The notes: generated by a model not told the origin, from the letters alone. A stretch of 64,000 nucleotides of DNA from Xenosphaeropsis pyriputrescens (GCA_022609375.1 JAGKQE010000003.1:743765-807764), one strand, 5' to 3'. Counted from the stretch's first letter, positions 1 through 12,601 are shown. A program made the numbers and translations.

Positions 1-2038
1 GTTCCCTCGATTGGGAGACGCTTGAGAACGTCAATGAGGACGCCATATGACTTGGCGACGTTGAAGCGAATGTTTGGAATGCTATCCTCGGCCAACTTGT
101 CCATCATTGGGAGTATCGAAGTGGAGATTACATCCATGCTAACGACGGAGGCGAGTGTCTAGAGAGTCAGGGATGTTCGGAAACGAAAAGGGTGAGCACT
201 TACAGTAATCGCGAAGCATGTAGTCATGCGGTAAAGGTAGTTAGGATGTCCACCCATGTTCATAACCTTTGGAATGATAGCCTCATTTGCCCACTCAATA
301 CCAAAGACCTCGGTAAGCTTCTTCAAGTTGGTGGTAGCAGCCTCTCTGATAGAGAACACAGTATCTCCGAGCCAGCCCATGCACAACTGGCTAAGCTTCT
401 CATCAAAGAACTGTACACCAAGCTGGCTAGCAAGAAGAGGGATGTATTCAATGATGGCAAGGCGAACTCTCCACTGCTTATCCTCTGCAAGCTGTACAAT
501 AGCTGGCAGAAGAGATTGCGAAAGAAGGTCAATACCAATGACTGAACATATTAGTAGGTGTATAGATGAATACCTAAGCTGAGATACATACCTTGGTTGA
601 CCAACTCGAGCTTGGAAATAATGTGAAGACGAACGTCTGGGAATTCATCCTTGAGCATCTGAAGGAACATAGGAAGAAGATGATCAATAGTCCTATTTCA
701 GTTAGCAAGTGTGATAACGTGATGGCTGCTTTACATAATTCACTTACTCTTGCTTGCCAAGGATTGGTGCAAGTCCACTGATTTGTGTACCAAGGGCGGC
801 ACGAACATGCTGGGATGAATCGGAAACCAAGTCCTCAACACTGGTCATGATATCGTTCAAGAGCGTGGTTCTATCGATCAAATTGCAGAACCCTGGAATT
901 TGGCCTGCAATGGCAGTTCGTACCTCCGCCTCACTATCCTTGAGCAACTTTACAAAGGCTGGAACCAGATCTCTTGTGACAACCTCATCATCTACAGCTT
1001 TTGCGATCTGTTGACTCGTTAATCATAATTCTCAGCAGAGAATGAAACCCGAATCACTGACCTTCTCAAACCTGTCTGCAACCATGTAACGCACTCTCCA
1101 ACTCTTGTCCTCAATCAAACTGCGGAGAGCAGTCAAAAGCACACCGTGACTCGACTGTTGCTCTTTTGGTACAGCCTCGGCAATGGCAATCAAGATCTCG
1201 ACAGTCAACAAGCGAACACTATCCTGGTCATCACCAGCCAAATGCTGGAAAAGGGGTATCATCTCTTCGACCACAATTGTGGCTGGCATCTCCTTGACGA
1301 ATTTTGCAAGGTTATTGGCAGCTTGTCTTCGTACCATTGGTGTCTCATCGCGAACAAGCAGACCAAATTGTTGGCGGAGCTGCTCCTGCATGGCAGGAGA
1401 TGCCTTCTTGTATGGGACATTGTATAGACCGGTCGCCGAAATCTTGGAGGTGAACCAATCTGCTTTAGAAAGACGGATGGTGAGAGGGATAAAATATTCC
1501 TCGACCTGCTGTGAGGAGAGCTCTTCGCAAATTTTGTTCAAAGATTCAACAGCCTGAGTATGTTAGTTGGTCCTGAACATGAGTCCGAATAACTCACCTT
1601 CTCTCGGACTAATGGTTCCTCAATCGCGGCCAGATTCTCTAGGGGTGATAGAAGAACATGCCCCCATTCTGGTCCACCAACATACTCCACGAAATTGCCC
1701 AATTCCTCACTCAGAGCAGTAAGAACCTCGTCCTCATCCTCTACCGATTCTGTAAATAACTATTAGCATACCGCCCAAACTAGCGGTGAGTATGAGATTC
1801 ACCATCGAGAAATGGAATCAATTCATCTCTTGTGCGTTCTGGACCAAGCGCCAAAGCGATCGTCGAGAGTCGGTGAATGGCGTTCAGGCGCAGGAGAACA
1901 TCATCATGCTGTTGCACCTATCAGTACAAATGCCGCACATTATCGTACACTGCTGTTTCTGGGACCGCATACCTTCAACTCATCAATAAGGACAGCGATC
2001 GGGTAGAGCTCGTCGGTCTTATCTGGACCGTCCGACAT
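1..2038 (-). CDS. TPD3: Protein phosphatase 2A 65 kDa scaffold subunit A (partial, 3' end outside the window)
   Basis: This is the HEAT-repeat scaffold that holds the PP2A catalytic C subunit and a regulatory B subunit together in cytoplasm and nucleus. The start ATG at 2038-2036 opens with MSDGPDKTDELYPIAVL, typical of fungal A subunits. Exon 1 is 2038-1973. At least seven short introns follow; joining the exons gives continuous HEAT repeats, including DKSWRVRYMVADRFEKIAKA and GNFVEYVGGPEWGHVLLSPLE, both hallmark PR65 stretches. One intron, starting at 1061, uses the less common donor GTCAGT, and the PR65 sequence runs cleanly across it. The reading continues to base 1 (ending in the repeat containing PMMDKLAEDSIPNIRFNVAKSYGVL), so the last repeats and the stop lie beyond the window. 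The gene is divergent from FRS1. Family identity is very secure; exact intron ends in the last 600 bases are slightly less so. Confidence 0.95.
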
Positions 2039-2751
2039 GGTTGGAAATTATAGGTGTACTTTTGTGACAGATAACGAGAAAAGGTATTCGAGGCAGCTAG
2101 AGAGATAGCTGTTCGCGCAGTTCTGGAGAGGATTGGGATATCGATCGCGTGTCGTTCTTTTGTTGCCTCGCCTTGCCGCGTCGATGTATGGCAAGCTTTG
2201 ATCGCGGGATCGAGATATGTCTGTCGAAGTTCAAGAGGTTGAGGCTATCCAGGTCAGTTATATATAGCCTTGAAGCACTCGTATGAAGCAGGGCGGTTTG
2301 TTGATATTGTTGGCGGGGGAGCTCGATGCTTAGATGGCTGAATGACGTCCAGGGAAGGCACAATTGAAAGAACCCCTATCAGACGACGGCAACAATGCAA
2401 AAGGACGTACCTTTGCGACAGGCAATAAGTGCAGGTCGTTGATCGTGGTTGAGTGGTGCGCAAAAAGTTGTAATGGGAGATTGTTATGGAGGTATGAAGT
2501 GTCAGAATACGTACTTTGGACTTTGTACCTACCTCTACCTTAGTTCCTGACCTGAGTGGCATGGCATGGGCATGGGAGATCCAAATCATTTGTTTTCGCC
2601 TGAGGCCGACAAATAAATTCCGCGATTTGACTCATGCGAATGCGATTTATGGTAAGGCTATCTTCAACGGCCAAATTGACAGCCAAAGACCTCACGACGA
2701 CGTATACGAAGGTCTTTCCAATTCAGCCTTCGAATAACCTGCAACGCCAAT
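2039..2751. promoter_or_regulatory. Divergent promoter region between TPD3 and FRS1
   Basis: About 710 bases separate the two start codons of the divergent PP2A-A and Phe-tRNA synthetase genes, so both promoters and 5' UTRs must lie here. Open frames of 70-110 codons occur on both strands, but they lack family-like sequence and overlap each other. I see no convincing TATA box or upstream intron. Confidence 0.6.
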
Positions 2752-4693
2752 ATGCCTACTATCGGTGTGGACAAGGCCGAGCTGTTCAAGGCTCTTGGCC
2801 AAGAGTGAGCCAGCACAGCGCATACTCCCCGCCATATCCCACCATGTCACTGACCGTTATAAAGATATACCACGGAAGAGTTCGAGGAGCTTTGTTTCGA
2901 ATTTGGAATCGAACTGGATGAAGATACCTCCAACAGCGAACGCCCAATTGTCAATGGCAAGCAAGAACCTCCACAGCTCAAGATCGAAATTCCAGCCAAC
3001 CGATATGATATGCTTTGTTTCGAGGGCATTGCCTTGATGCTCAACATCTTCCGTGGCAAGATGCCACTTCCGAATTACAGATTCATCGAGCCAGCCGGTG
3101 GAGAGATGCAGACTATCACAGTGTCAAAGGAGACCGAACAAGTTCGTCCATACGTTTCTGGGGCTATTCTGAGAAACATTACCTTCACTCAAGACTCATA
3201 CAACTCCTTCATTGGCCTTCAAGACAAGCTCCACCAAAACCTGGCCCGTCAAAGAACACTTGTCGCCATTGGAACCCACGACTTGGACACAATCAAGGGA
3301 CCATTCACATACGAAGCACTTCCACCAAAAGATATCAGCTTCACCCCGTTGAACCAGACCAAGAAGATGAACGGAGAGGAGCTTATGGCATTCTATGAGA
3401 ACGACAAGCACCTTGGCAAATACCTTCATATCATCAAGGACAAGCCAGTATACCCAGTCATCTACGATTCAGAAAGAACAGTATGTTCTTTACCACCTAT
3501 CATTAATGGCGATCACTCCAAGATCTCGATCAACAGCAAGAACGTCTTCATTGAGATTACGGCCACCGACAAGACCAAGCTCGACATTGTCAACAACATC
3601 ATGGTCTCTATGTTCTCTCAATACTGTGCCGAACCATTCACCATCGAGCAAGTTAAGATTATCTCTGAACACAATGGCGATACCCGTTTAGCACCAAATA
3701 TGGAATTCCGTACCGCAGAAGCCGAGGTAGACTACATCAACAAGTGTTGTGGACTTGATGAGACACCAGAGAGAATTTGTGAGCTCTTGACAAAGATGTG
3801 CTACAAGGCCAAGCCATCCTCCAAGGACAAGAACCTCATTGAAGTATCCATCCCACCCACGAGAGCAGATGTGCTTCACCAGTGCGACATCATGGAGGAT
3901 GTGGCAGTAGCCTACGGTTTCAACAGCCTCCCGCGATCCAACCCCAACAAGTCCTCCACCATCGCTCAACCACTAAAGATCAACAAGCTCGCTGATATTG
4001 TCCGCTTGGAGACAGCAATGGCGGGCTGGTCGGAAGTCATGCCGTTGATCCTGTGCTCGCACGACGAGAACTTCGCCTGGCTCAACCGCAAGGATGATGG
4101 CGAGACAGCCATCAAGCTTGCTAACCCCAAAACTCTCGAGTACCAAGTTGTGCGAACCTCCCTGCTTCCAGGTCTCCTCAAGACCATCCGCGAGAACAAG
4201 AAGCACAGCGTCCCAATCAAGGTCTTCGAGGTATCGGATGTCGCATTCAAGGATGTCAGCTTGGAGCGCAAGGCGAGAAATGAGAGACATTTCGCTGCCG
4301 CGTGGTATGGAAAGACCAGTGGATTCGAAGTTGTGCACGGTCTCCTCGATCGTGTACTTCTCATGCTCAAGACTGCTTTCTTGACTCACGAGGAGGGCCT
4401 TAGCGGCAAGGAGATTGGCTACACCGTCAAGGAGGAGCCGACGAAGGCGGATGGCTACTGGATTGAGGAGATCGACGAGGAGACCTTCTTCCCTGGTCAT
4501 GCTGCCGCTATCTACTTGCGCCTGAACGGCCGAACGGAGAGAATTGGAGAGTTTGGTATTTTGCACCCAACTGTTTTGGACAAGTTTGAGCTTAGGTTTG
4601 TACCTTCACTCCCCATGATTACTTGAGATGAATACTAACATACGCAGATATCCCGTCAGCACACTCGAAGTCAATCTCGAGGTTTTCTTGTAA
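2752..4693 (+). CDS. FRS1: Cytosolic phenylalanyl-tRNA synthetase beta subunit
   Basis: Beta chain of the alpha2-beta2 enzyme that charges tRNA-Phe in the cytosol. Three exons: 2752-2804, 2865-4595 and 4648-4693, giving 609 residues (the yeast protein is about 595). The first exon encodes MPTIGVDKAELFKALGQ; the intron 2805-2864 splits the next Glu codon, and the frame resumes as YTTEEFEELCFEFGIELDE. The body carries the B3/B4 and B5 domains (IEIPANRYDMLCFEG; IPPTRADVLHQCDIMEDVAVAYGFN) and the catalytic-like core. The third exon adds the conserved C-terminal end YPVSTLEVNLEVFL after an intron with a TACTAAC-like branch site (ATACTAACA). Without the last splice the frame would end early in a non-conserved tail (FVPSLPMIT), so splicing is well supported. 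It is divergent from TPD3 and convergent with the myotubularin gene. Confidence 0.97.
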
Positions 4694-4880
4694 GAAAAGT
4701 ATTTTTGCAGATCATATAGACGAGGCATGAATCAAAAGCTAGACATGACAGCTCGTAACATTGTACACACGCTCTTGTGACTCGATATTTATGAATGACC
4801 ATTGACACTCCATTGTAATGCTCCGGCCGGCCCAAAGCACCTCATAAAGTAACGCCATACCATCCTATCGCAAACATGAT

Positions 4881-7203
4881 CTATTGCATCTCAACTTCCA
4901 TCTCAGATTTGGCACCCGGGCTCTTTGGACGATGGGGTGGGGCCTTGCCGATGTTGAATCCTAGTCCTGCAATCCCGTCCCGAATACTCTGCAATCCTCC
5001 TTGGTTCCCACCGCTGACCTGTCGTGGAGTATCTCCACTAGAAGCCACTGAACTTTCTACACCAATCATGATACCTCGTCCTTGACCTTCAGCAGTTGGA
5101 CCAAGATACTTTTCTGTCGCAAGGTTTACTGGCCCATTCATCTCCTCATCGGTTCGTCCAAAGACCTCGTACCACCATCGCGTCTTATCCAATTGTGGGA
5201 ATAACAGACGTTCACGCCCCTTCACCGTGTCGTCAACCTCACCACCATCATAGTCTTTATTTGTGAAATCATCACGGCGCGCAAGGAAATAGTCCCATAC
5301 ACTACGGGTCTTGTGCTTCAGATCAGCCTCCAGACGGGCCTTTTCACAGTTGTAAAGGAAGGTGCCATATTGACATGAGTACATGTGGTAAAGGAGTCGG
5401 CGCAAGAAGCGCTCGTTGAACTCGAAGCGAGTGGGATGTTGCCGCAGAAGCTGGTATGTGGCATCGAGGAACTGATGAAAGACTGGACTAGTCTCGGTGG
5501 GTTTGGTGGCCTCTCTATCTGCAGTGAATTCTTTCTCTGTGTTCTTTTTACCGGACCTGGGAGCCTCGTCGAAGGGGATCATTTCACCTTCCGAGTCAAC
5601 CATGTCATCGGAATTCTCAGACTTCTTGTTGAAAAAGCGCTTAGCACTTGCAAAGGCATTCTCTAATGCTTCACTACGCCCCTCGTTCTTACCACCTGGC
5701 TGAATCGCACTACCTGCCAGGCCGTCATTTTGAACTGTAAACCATTTCTCACTGTTCAAAAAGCCTGAACGGTGCTGGAACATGTGTCCAAACGAAAGAA
5801 AATCTTTTTCAACCAACACTATGAAACCTTCCAAGGTTCTATAGTACGGATCAAGCATTAATTGTGACAGGGCACTGAGTTGGCTCGTGCGATCCCACCC
5901 ATCTGAGCAATGAATCAAGACGTGAGAATGGTTTACACCAACCTGCCTAGCAATGAGCGCCGAACCATCCAGTAACCCATTGATATGTTTCAGCCAGCCG
6001 CTCTTTGCAAGCAGCTCACGATTTGGTGGTAGAGGAGTAATATCGGAATCCTTGATGGCTTCAACAACCTTGGCCAATGATTTTCGCATGACATGAATGT
6101 TATCAATCCCAAGATAGACTTTCTTGGCGAACTTGTAGTTGTCCATAGTTTCTGAACCTGCTCCTGCAGCCTGTTGAGCCAAAGCATTGACTTGTGGCCG
6201 AGCATCAACGATCAAGTTGTGTCGTTGAGCACCATATACGTGGAGCTTCTCATGCAGATCTGGCGTATCGGCTATCATTTCGTCCTCATTTCGCTCAACA
6301 TCTGTGGTCTCACTCAGACTGCTTGGTAGGTCGTTCTGACTTGATGATGGACTTAATCTCGAATTTGGTGTAGCATTCTCGGATATATCGGTGGTTGAGG
6401 ATTGGGCCGAACAGCATGCGCTGACAAGTCGTTCATCTTGTGCACTTCGGTTTCCCCGAATACCAGTCAAGGGTTGCGCACTTCTTGTAATGGCACAGTT
6501 GTTGACAGGGTGTAGGTAGGTCAGCACAGGTATCCTGACTTTCGATCGAAATCGTCCAGCATAATTCAGGACATTATCCGAAATCGTTGTTGGAACAGCT
6601 AGAATGGACGGATACGTCGGACATAGCCCATAGTCGGTGTTGATCGTCGAGAGCCTCCATCCCTTGTCGACACCCTTCTCACTGATTCCTTGACGGCGCA
6701 ATTCTGCTTTCGCATCGTATATTTCCCAACCATTGAGGTCCTTTTCGATTTTGACGGGCCTATAAGTGAATGCGTAGAGTTTCTCGTTCCTCCCAAGCTT
6801 GCACGTTAAAGATTTTATACTTTCAAAAACATCGCGAGCTTGTTGATCGTCCGAGAAGTTGAGGGTGACGAATGTAAAGTCCCGTCCTCGCAATCGTATC
6901 GAGGAAGCAAGTCCAGAACCTGGTGGCATCGGCCGGAAAACGCAGGATGCTATGATAGGATATGTAATCCACATCTCTCTAGGTTTTGGCTTGGATGCTG
7001 CCTTCCCATCTTGAGCCTCATCCTCTAATTTTTTGGGTGGTTTCTCGATGATAACAAGATGGTGGGGCATCAGATGGAGAGTGCCAGTAGTTGCTTTTGC
7101 TCGAGCTAGAATTTGCACATCCTCAACCTGTTTCTGAAATTGAGCGCATATTCCATTGTAGCAAAGTAGCTCTCTTCACCTTCGTAATCTTTATCTTGTC
7201 CAT
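4881..7203 (-). CDS. YMR1: Myotubularin-family phosphoinositide 3-phosphatase
   Basis: Predicted to remove the 3-phosphate from PI3P and PI(3,5)P2 on endosomal or vacuolar membranes. Two exons, 7203-7180 and 7133-4881, give 758 residues. The 46-nt intron joins MDKIKITK to KQVEDVQILARAKATTGTL, the start of the PH-GRAM domain. The signature C-x5-R site is HCSDGWDRTSQ, with Cys at about residue 417 and Arg at about 423; Asp and Trp within the loop are those of active myotubularins, so this is not a dead phosphatase. The stretch LMLDPYYRTLEGFIVLVEKD follows, as in the family. A low-complexity Ser/Asn-rich insert lies between the PH-GRAM and catalytic domains, and the C-terminus has no FYVE or coiled-coil module that I can see. 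The symbol is assigned by analogy to the single yeast myotubularin. It is divergent from RPS3. Confidence 0.93.
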
Positions 7204-7739
7204 CTTGTGCAATTCTAGGTAAGGGAACCTCCTAGATCACCGGTTGTAGTGGGGGAAGAAGAGTAAGATGAAGAAGCTTCAAAGACGAATCATGGCCAAT
7301 GAGTTTGTTTCTTTCCGTTTTCAGGACATTCGATTGTGCTTAAGAAATGTATTTGGCATCGGGCAATACTGGTAAGTTAAGAGTGTAAGATGATCTGTAG
7401 GTAGGTAGGAGATGGATGGGTATGTGGTAGATATCTGACAAGGCTACCAGATACACACACAGCGTCACACCGTGGGGTCAGCGCAGCCGACTTTGTGCAG
7501 GCCTGATAGTAATCAGGCATGATATCTCTTGAAGGAAATGTACAGCCTCAGGCAGAGAGATTGAGTGCCTGAACACAACATGAGGACATCAAGCATCGCA
7601 CTAGGGTTATTCAAATCGCTTAGTCTCACGCACTTCTGAATTTCGAGATCACTATCACTTTTGACGACCGCGACGACACGACGAAATATCGACAACTTGA
7701 ACCACGATCCTCGGTTCATTCATCTCATAAACCGTCAAC
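7204..7739. promoter_or_regulatory. Divergent promoter region between the myotubularin gene and RPS3
   Basis: This 536-base gap holds both 5' regions. The last 100 bases before the RPS3 ATG are C/A/T-rich (for example GACGACCGCGACGACACGACG), which fits a ribosomal-protein leader. A 68-codon minus-strand frame here overlaps the leader and has no recognisable sequence. Confidence 0.55.
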
Positions 7740-8643
7740 ATGGCCTCCGCAGTTCCAGGTGCCGCTATGTAAGAACCCCTCCGAAAAAAAAAATTGCGAA
7801 TTCGCGTTGTCGATGCGCCCTCGGTGCACATAATCTTCGAAGAGGACAATTGCTAACGCAAGAATTTCGACTTACAGTTCCAAGCGCCGCAAGTTCGTCG
7901 CCGATGGAGTTTTCTTCGCTGAGTTGAACGAGTTCTTCCAGCGCGAACTCGCTGAGGAGGGATACTCTGGCGTTGAGGTCCGCGTTACTCCAACCGTCAC
8001 CGACATCATCATCCGCGCAACCCACACCCAGGAGGTTCTCGGAGAGCAAGGAAGACGCATCCGTGAGCTCACTTCCCTCATCCAGAAGCGCTTCAAGTTC
8101 CCAGAGAACTCCGTCTCCCTCTACGCCGCCAAGGTCCAGAACCGTGGTCTTTCCGCCGTCGCTCAGTGCGAGTCCCTCAGATACAAGCTTCTCAACGGTC
8201 TTGCCGTCCGCAGAGCATGCTACGGTGTCCTCAGATTCATCATGGAGTCCGGTGCTAAGGGTTGCGAGGTCGTTGTCTCTGGTAAGCTGAGAGCTGCCCG
8301 TGCCAAGTCCATGAAGTTCACCGACGGCTTCATGATCCACTCCGGCCAGCCGGCCAAGGACTTCATTGACCACGCTACTCGTCACGTTCTCCTCAGACAG
8401 GGTGTTTTGGGTATCAAGGTCAAGATCATGAGAGGTTCCGACCCAGAGGGCAAGTCTGGTCCACAAAAGACCCTTCCAGATTCCGTCACCATCATCGAGC
8501 CAAAGGAGGAGCAGGCCCCAGTCCAGCCACACAGCGAGGACTACGGTGCTAAGTTGGCTGCTACACAGGCTGCCGCTGAGCAGGCTAGACAGGCCGAGCA
8601 GGCTGCTTCTGGTGAGGAGGCTCCAGTTGCTGAGGAGCAGTAA
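7740..8643 (+). CDS. RPS3: 40S ribosomal protein S3 (uS3)
   Basis: Small-subunit ribosomal protein at the mRNA entry channel, containing a type-II KH domain. Two exons, 7740-7768 and 7878-8643, encode 264 residues. The first exon ends inside codon 10; joining gives MASAVPGAAISKRRKFVADG, the conserved uS3 start. The KH region (LTRE-like RRIRELTSLIQKRF and the VQNRGLSAVAQCESLRYKL stretch) is followed by the C-terminal domain with GAKGCEVVVSGKLRAARAKS. The tail is Ala/Glu/Gln-rich and longer than in yeast, as in other filamentous ascomycetes. Coding bases favour C at third positions (GTC, CTC, AAG), the bias expected of a very highly expressed gene. The 109-nt intron has a GCTAAC branch site, and I saw no snoRNA boxes in it. 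A 255-codon antisense frame is a shadow of this codon bias. Confidence 0.98.
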
Positions 8644-10070
8644 ACGCTTTGTTTTGTTTCATGAGATGGATAGGCGTGTGGGAAAAACTCATTTACATGC
8701 GGGCTTTCATGGCGATATGCTGTAATGGGCTCGTATAGCCAAGAATACAGGCTTCATAAAAATGTACAAAATGCCCCAACAAGATGTGATGTGAGACAGA
8801 TTGTCAAGGGATTACGAGTTTGTTGTAGTCTCTTGATTGATGTGACACCATACCTGAGTGTATCTAAAACATCAACACATGTACCGACACAATACTCAAC
8901 CATTAATCGCTCCATTCTCAATCTCCACATCACAAAGTCCATAGCCGCAACCCATCAAAGCGCACCTACAGTCGACACTGCATTTCCAATCACCAAACCC
9001 CCCCTGCAATCCAAATGCCACGTCCCACGTCGCAGATCCAGCCCCTCCGTCATAGACGCCTCTTGAACCAACCCATTCCCCACCCACAAATCCAAGGCCT
9101 ACAAGCAGCCCTCTCAACACTACCTCCCCAAAACGCAATCCGAATGGAATCTACACAAAGACGTCAGAGACCCTCAGGCTGTGCGCGAAGCCAGGACGGA
9201 ACGAAGGACGAAGGACGAGGGGCGGGATGGTGAGTGGCACAGAGGGCTGCTGATGGGGAGGAGGAAGCCAGGGGTACGGATAGAATGGGGGAGAAGGGAT
9301 CAACGACATCGAGCATCAGTCGTTCACGCACGCCAATTCCCGCATACGGGAAAGATTGAGTGTAGAGGATAGAATCGATCTGGTATTCCTGTCCACCATC
9401 ACCGTCTAGTATATAGTATACACGCAGCAGACGTCTCCTCGATGCTACAAATACAAACGCCGCCGCCGTCGCCGCCGCCGCTGCTGCTTCTGCTGCGCTG
9501 CGCTGCGTTGGAGAAGGAATTTAAAGAGAAGCAGCGAAACAGCAACACACGCACACAAGAAAGAAGAAGAAAAAGCTTATTCTAGGGACAAAGAAGAAGG
9601 GAAAAAATGAACGCCCAAACGCCGGATCATGTAGTCGTACTTATACCTGGCGTCCCACACGCGCACAAGCCACTGATAGAAAAGAGCCTTCGTGTGGCAC
9701 CCGCCAAAATGTCCTCCTTACAAAGCCCAACCCCTACCGTCCTACCTACCTACCTACCGACCTACCTACCCATTCCCAGAGAAGTTCAAAGTCCCGCAAA
9801 GCCTCGGGGAACCGTTCCATATACACTTTCCAGAGCCATACATACACAAGCCCAACCAAGTCCCGCTCCTTTCTCAGTACAGAACGAGGAAAAAGAAAAT
9901 GGAAAATGATATCAAAAAAAATAAAAAAAATTCAAGGCGGCAAAACGAAAGACAAAAATAAAGAAAACCAAGGGAGAAAAGAAAATCACCCATGCATTCC
10001 GGTCCGGACCATTTCCATTTCCAATCACGATCAAAGCTGGGGTATTTCTCTCATTGTATGTGGCTCCCTA
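8644..10070. other. Convergent intergenic region, RPS3 / NIPA transporter
   Basis: Both flanking genes end here, so 3' UTRs occupy its edges. It contains a GCC/GCT-rich triplet tract at about 9459-9515, a CTAC-type tract (CCTACCTACCTACC) at about 9738-9770 and A-rich DNA at 9900-9985. Several frames of 60-180 codons cross these tracts, but they are low-complexity and overlap in different frames. I see no supportable gene. Confidence 0.6.
9459..9515. repeat. GCC/GCT triplet-rich tract
   Basis: An imperfect run of CCG/GCC/GCT triplets, passing into TGCGCTGCGCTGCG. It is non-coding and lies in the RPS3/NIPA convergent gap. Confidence 0.7.
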
Positions 10071-11669
10071 CTACCTGCCCCTTGTCAAGTTTCGTTCGAC
10101 CGGATTACTGAAACTGCGCTTCCCGTTCGGAGTATGGCCATTACTAGGCAGCGGGGAGTCCTCATCGCTATCCTCGGCCAACTCATTCAATCCGAAGCCG
10201 GCATTCTCCTCCTCATCGTACGCGTGCATGAGTCCCCGGCCCTCGTTGTGGCCGTACGCGCTTCCCTGAGAGAAGCGGTGGGCGTCGCCGGATCGGCGGG
10301 CCTGCATGGAGCGGCGCGTCTGAATGCTGCTGATGAGATCGGTAGCAATGCCGTCTTCGCCGCTCGATCCAAGGCGGCGGCCGTCGGGATCACCGCGAGA
10401 AAGGTTGAGGAGGTAGACGCCTGTGAAGATAATAAGGAAGCCGGCGAGTAGGGAGATGGTGTTGACAGCGTTTGTCGTGTTGAAACCTCGGAAAAGGATG
10501 AACGAGGCGCAGAGCGTCGCGGTCGTGAAGGTGACGTAGTAAAGTGGGTTGACGCTGTTGCTATTATTAGCGAATCGTGATTTGGAGGGCTCAAGCGAAA
10601 AACTTACATCGACGTTGGAAATTGGCTAAGGGCCTTGTTGAAGTAGTTCATCTGCGTCAGAATACAGACTGCTACGAGAATGACGAAGACGTAGGTCGAG
10701 GGATGAGTGAATTGGTTATTCCCAGCCAATGTTAATTTAAGCGCAATGCCGAAGGCCTTGACGGACATGACCGATACGGATCCGACAGTCGAACAGATAG
10801 AGATATAGATGAGTGGATTCTTCTTTCCATAGATCGGTGCGACTTTGTAGATCATGATGGTTGCAAAGACCGCGACGGCCAAACAGTAGAAGAGAAATCC
10901 TATGGAAAATATCAGTATGGATGGGTCTGAGATCACGTAGGTCTTGGATTTGCGAACGAACCTGGCTGAATAGCATAATGCAAGATCTCATCGACAGTTT
11001 GAATCTCCTTGTCTGGCGGCGCATGAAGCACAATAATGACTGATCCAATCAAGCATATGGCGCAGCCAAGTTTTCCCAACACTCCCAGCTCTTCTTTCAA
11101 GAAATATGACCCCAATACCGCTCCAATTAATACGCTCAAGGCGCCGAGAGGGGTGACTAGAATTGCCGGTGCAAAGGCGTATGCTGCAAAGTTCGCAATT
11201 TCTCCGATAACCACTATGCCACAGATCAGTATATTTCGTGTAGTCCCAGTATGAGAAAACGTACATGTAACAATACCACCCCACCATATTGGACTCTTGA
11301 GATATGTGAATCCATCACCCTCAAACCCGTGTCGTTGTTCCGCGTCTAGAAGTCCCTGGCCAGCGTGTTAAAGAATGTTCGTGCCGCAATTTCGAGATCT
11401 GGCTCGAACGGAAAGTATCCGCCAGTGATCGTACCTTTTTCGTAATGACAAAACTCGTACCTACAAAATGGAGTATCAGTTTTCTGGCTCAACAAGTCTT
11501 CTTGGGACAGAGGGTCTCTTACCGATAGCCAGTGTAGATGTAATGGCCAATGCCAGACCTATGTACCTGTCGCACGTCTCAGCGTCCAGAATCGTATGTA
11601 GCCGGCCACAGAAGCTCGTTTTTCGACTTCGTGAAGTTGGGAGAGTTAATCATACTTGTCTTCTAACAT
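10071..11669 (-). CDS. NIPA-type (DUF803) magnesium transporter, multi-pass membrane protein
   Basis: The NIPA family are drug/metabolite-transporter-fold membrane proteins that move Mg2+ in endosomal and plasma membranes; the substrate here is inferred from the family. Seven exons: 11669-11656, 11566-11523, 11460-11435, 11355-11265, 11213-10962, 10899-10608, 10554-10071 (400 residues). The joined N-terminus MLEDKYIGLALAITSTLAIG is followed by the strongly conserved NFAAYAFAPAILVTPLGALS and GKLGCAICLIGSVIIVLHAP, then PPDKEIQTVDEIL. About nine hydrophobic segments precede a hydrophilic tail rich in Asp/Glu/Ser/Gly from about residue 310. The intron after the IQPG codons has donor GTTCGT, which is unusual but needed to continue into the next membrane helix. 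The exon 1 coding part is only 14 nt. Family call is secure; each small exon rests on frame and homology. Confidence 0.92.
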
Positions 11670-12420
11670 GATTGCGCAGTGAAAGTACAAAACCAATATC
11701 AACCTATCGAGTCCGAGACACAGAGGCGACTAGAGCTTCAAGCTCGCGCCCACTTGATAGAGTATCTGTCGTCAAAGCCGCAACTCGAGATGGGGAAATG
11801 AGTTTGGACTCGTTACTTGGCAGCCGTGGGCTTTTGATGCTTCTCGTCGCTCGGGTTCCTTCGTCTCTCAAAGGGCAATCCTTTTTTCTTGCTGGCGTAG
11901 GATTTGTTGAGGATTCGTGGTCGTTCGAAGCGCAGGCGCAGGGAGGAAATGGGTTATCCTTCTTAACGAGCGTCGCAATCGGGCTTATGTTAATCGGCTC
12001 TGGCCACTGGATAGGTGCACTGCAAACAAGCGACTAGGTTGGAAAGGGTCTGTGACAGTGAACCCAAGCTTTTTCTTTTCTTTTCCTTTTGTTTTTTTCT
12101 GTTTTGTCGCAGATGAGCTCAGATGATGAGACTGGTGAGATTGGTGAGAATTGGGAGATTGATGAGAATTGTAAGAATTGTGAAGGTCGATGAGAACAAG
12201 AGTGTGTAGTAATGAAGATGGTAGTAGTAGAGTAGTCGAGTAGTAGAGTAGGTGGGTATTATGTAGAGAGGATGATCTTCCACTCTTGACGACGTGAATG
12301 TCCACACTGGTTGGTCTATTACCTGTTTCGTGATGTGTAATGAATAGATCCAGGTACAGCGTACAGCGGTACGACACCGTACGTAGTAATACAGTAGGAC
12401 TTTTGAAGCGGAGATCGCTT

Positions 12421-12571
12421 GGAGAGATGGAGATGGAGATGGAGATGGAGATGTAGATGTAGATGGAGATGTAGATGTAGATGTAGATGTAGATGTAGAT
12501 GTAGATGTAGATGTAGATGTAGATGTAGATGGAGATGGAGATAAAATGGAGATGGAGATGAAGATGGAGAG
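12421..12571. repeat. GATGGA/GATGTA hexanucleotide microsatellite
   Basis: About 24 copies of a 6-base unit, AGATGG or AGATGT, with the two variants in blocks (GGA-GGA-GGA then GTA runs, then GGA again). One interruption, ATAAAA, lies near 12541. It is non-coding. Confidence 0.95.
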
Positions 12572-12601
12572 GCTTTGACGTGCTACTTTCTACTATATCT
12601 T

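Noticed and set aside
7769..7877. snoRNA inside the RPS3 intron
   Set aside because: The 109-nt intron shows no C/D box or H/ACA pattern that I could find.
7765..8532. 255-codon minus-strand frame across RPS3
   Set aside because: It is antisense to a well-supported ribosomal protein gene. The frame comes from the strong C-ending codon bias of RPS3.
9607..10451. Plus-strand frames of 100-181 codons in the NIPA 3' region
   Set aside because: They cross CTAC and A-rich repeats and then run antisense to NIPA exon 7.
11985..12377. 130-codon minus-strand frame
   Set aside because: Composed of Ser/His/Thr/Leu runs encoded by TGAGAATTG/GTAGTAG repeats.
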